Positions 5,029-6,254 of a stretch of DNA of 6,254 nt are shown here, piece after piece. The stretch is from NCBI RefSeq assembly GCF_910579365.1, contig NZ_CAJTUX010000107.1, positions 1 through 6,254 on the forward strand. Direction: 5' to 3'. The position numbers and the translations under genes are program-made. Source of the DNA: an uncultured Oscillibacter sp. (GTDB taxonomy: Bacteria; Bacillota; Clostridia; Oscillospirales; Oscillospiraceae). Within the stretch, counting starts at the first letter, position 1. Every line of letters begins with the position of its first letter. The notes beneath the pieces were generated by a model, which made no database searches, had not been told where the DNA came from, and saw only the letters and a program-made list of their open reading frames with translations.

Positions 5029-6254
5029 ATGGAACAGACCGTACAGCGGGAACGGAAGATACGCATCATCCCCGCCACGAAGCCGGTATCAACCTCTGGA
5101 CGGGCCTCCGGCAGCAAGCAGCGGGTGGCCGCCTACTGCCGGGTGTCCACCGGCAGCGAGGAGCAGCTCACCAGCTACACCGCCCAGAAAGCCTACTTCA
5201 CCCAGAAGATCGGTGAGAACCCCGATTGGGAGATGGCCGGTATTTTCGCTGACAAAGGCATAACCGGCACAAGCATGAAAAAGCGGACGGAGTTCAAGCG
5301 AATGATCGCCGCCTGCAAACGGGGCCGCATCGACCTGATCCTCACCAAATCCCTCTCCCGCTTCGCCCGGAATACGGTGGACAGCCTGGAAATGGTGCGG
5401 ATGCTCCGGGCCAACGGCATCGGTGTGATCTTTGAAAAGGAAAATATCAATACGCTGACGGAGTCCAGCGAGTTTCTGATTACCCTGTTCAGCGGCTTTG
5501 CCCAGGCGGAGAGCGAGTCTATCAGCAAAAACGTGATCTGGGGCATCCAAAAGAGCCGGGAGGCAGGGAACGTCCCCTTCCAGTACAAGAAGCTGTTGGG
5601 CTACCGGCGGGGGCCTGACGGTCAGCCGGAGATCATCCCGGAGGAGGCGGAGACGGTAAAGCGTATCTTCCGCCGCTACTTGGACGGGTGTAGCCTGGGC
5701 CAGATCAAAGCGGAGCTGGAGAAGGACAAGGTTCCCACCTCCTGCGGGGTTCAGAGCTGGACATATCAGGTGATCCACAACATCCTGGTCAATGAAAAAT
5801 ACATTGGCGACACCCTGCTGCAAAAGACATATACCACCGACTGTATCAGCAAGACGGTAAAGAAAAACCAGGGAGAGCGCCCCATGGTGTATGTGGAGAA
5901 CAATCACCCGCCCATCATTCCGAAAGAGATCTTCTATCAGGTACGGGAGGAGATGGCCCGCAGGGCCAGCAAGCGGAAGGTGATGCAGAAAACGGGCAAG
6001 ACCGAGCAGGGTAAATACTCCGCCAAATACGCCCTCAGTGAACTGCTGGTGTGCGGGGAGTGCGGTACACCCTATAAGCGGTGTACCTGGGCCAGAAACG
6101 GCAAAAAGCGCATTGTCTGGCGCTGTGTCTCCCGGCTGGAGTTCGGCACGAAATTCTGCCACAACTCCCCCACGCTGGATGAAGATAAGCTGCACCGGGC
6201 CATCCTGGAGGCCATCAACGGCCTCGACCAAACCGGGCAGGAGATCACGGAGGA
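5029..6254 (+). CDS. Large serine site-specific recombinase (partial, C-terminus beyond the window)
   Basis: 408 complete codons are visible without a stop. Start ATG 5029 has AAAGGAG 6 nt upstream. The resolvase-type catalytic domain covers about residues 30-175: VAAYCRVST (33-41) with nucleophile Ser40 and Arg38, GIFADKGITGTS (71-82), and LTKSLSRFARN (105-115) with the active-site arginines 111 and 114. The 'recombinase' DNA-binding domain follows at about 187-310 (LLGYRRGPDG, then SWTYQVIHNILVNEKYIGDT). A zinc ribbon follows with CGEC (342-345), Cys366 (WRC) and Cys377 (FCHN). About 100-150 residues, including the usual coiled coil, are expected to the right. All catalytic residues visible are intact, so the enzyme is likely active. 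It would integrate or excise the element carrying it by cutting att sites with a phosphoserine intermediate. The host site and substrate DNA cannot be deduced. Confidence 0.93.
   Translation, partial: MEQTVQRERKIRIIPATKPVSTSGRASGSKQRVAAYCRVSTGSEEQLTSYTAQKAYFTQKIGENPDWEMAGIFADKGITGTSMKKRTEFKRMIAACKRGRIDLILTKSLSRFARNTVDSLEMVRMLRANGIGVIFEKENINTLTESSEFLITLFSGFAQAESESISKNVIWGIQKSREAGNVPFQYKKLLGYRRGPDGQPEIIPEEAETVKRIFRRYLDGCSLGQIKAELEKDKVPTSCGVQSWTYQVIHNILVNEKYIGDTLLQKTYTTDCISKTVKKNQGERPMVYVENNHPPIIPKEIFYQVREEMARRASKRKVMQKTGKTEQGKYSAKYALSELLVCGECGTPYKRCTWARNGKKRIVWRCVSRLEFGTKFCHNSPTLDEDKLHRAILEAINGLDQTGQEITE

Noticed and set aside
3753..5117. One 454-codon minus-strand protein
   Set aside because: The first 150 or so codons are antisense to the small plus-strand protein and the recombinase start. 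They are rich in Arg, Gly and Cys and show no domain; only the downstream part looks genuine.
5089..6231. 380-codon minus-strand frame
   Set aside because: It lies entirely opposite the recombinase, whose catalytic and zinc-ribbon motifs are unmistakable. Long antisense frames are common opposite GC-rich genes.
1..6254. CRISPR array, tRNA or rRNA
   Set aside because: No regularly spaced direct repeats, cloverleaf pattern or rRNA-like sequence was seen on either strand by eye.

Overview
The window looks like a mosaic stretch of mobile DNA from a gut-type Clostridia/Firmicutes genome. The reasons are strong AGGAGG-type ribosome sites, a TTG start behind a perfect Shine-Dalgarno, large serine recombinases of the kind found in Firmicutes integrative elements, and a LanFEG-type ABC cassette. 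No species can be named from the sequence alone.

Left part (1-2450, mostly minus strand): a compact operon transcribed leftwards. It holds a TetR-family regulator (1766-2356), a 76-aa DUF4177-like protein (1524-1754), an ABC ATPase of the lantibiotic-immunity/bacitracin-resistance type (793-1527), its ABC-2 permease (117-809), and the first 32 codons of another membrane protein (1-97) that runs off the left edge. Gaps are very short: 11 nt, an ATGA overlap, a 17-nt overlap and 19 nt. A good sigma-A promoter with an extended -10 (2420-2449) lies upstream of the regulator. An 11-bp inverted repeat sits immediately downstream of the -10, so self-repression by the TetR protein is the natural reading. 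The likely job is drug- or peptide-inducible export or immunity.

Middle part (2450-3260): gene debris. A 168-nt stub of a TndX/TnpX-like large serine recombinase (2468-2635) is followed by an unrecognised winged-helix-like gene broken by an apparent one-base frameshift (2704-3221). Its 3' end passes into a GC-rich block with six perfect hairpins in about 175 bp (3073-3245).

Right part (3265-6254), visibly more GC-rich than the left: two minus-strand accessory genes of the type carried by integrative elements (3265-3663 and 3753 to about 4583) are separated by an intrinsic terminator with a second, competing stem. A plus-strand pair follows: a small protein (4662-4997) and an intact large serine recombinase (5029 to the right edge). 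The minus and plus genes meet head to head at about 4580-4670 with no room for a normal intergenic region, which looks like a rearrangement junction.

Taken together, an exporter/immunity operon lies beside the decayed end of one recombinase-bearing element and part of a second element that still carries an apparently functional recombinase. I see no tRNA, rRNA or CRISPR array. The most interesting items are the repressor-controlled LanFEG operon with a DUF4177 protein, the hairpin block, and the head-to-head junction.
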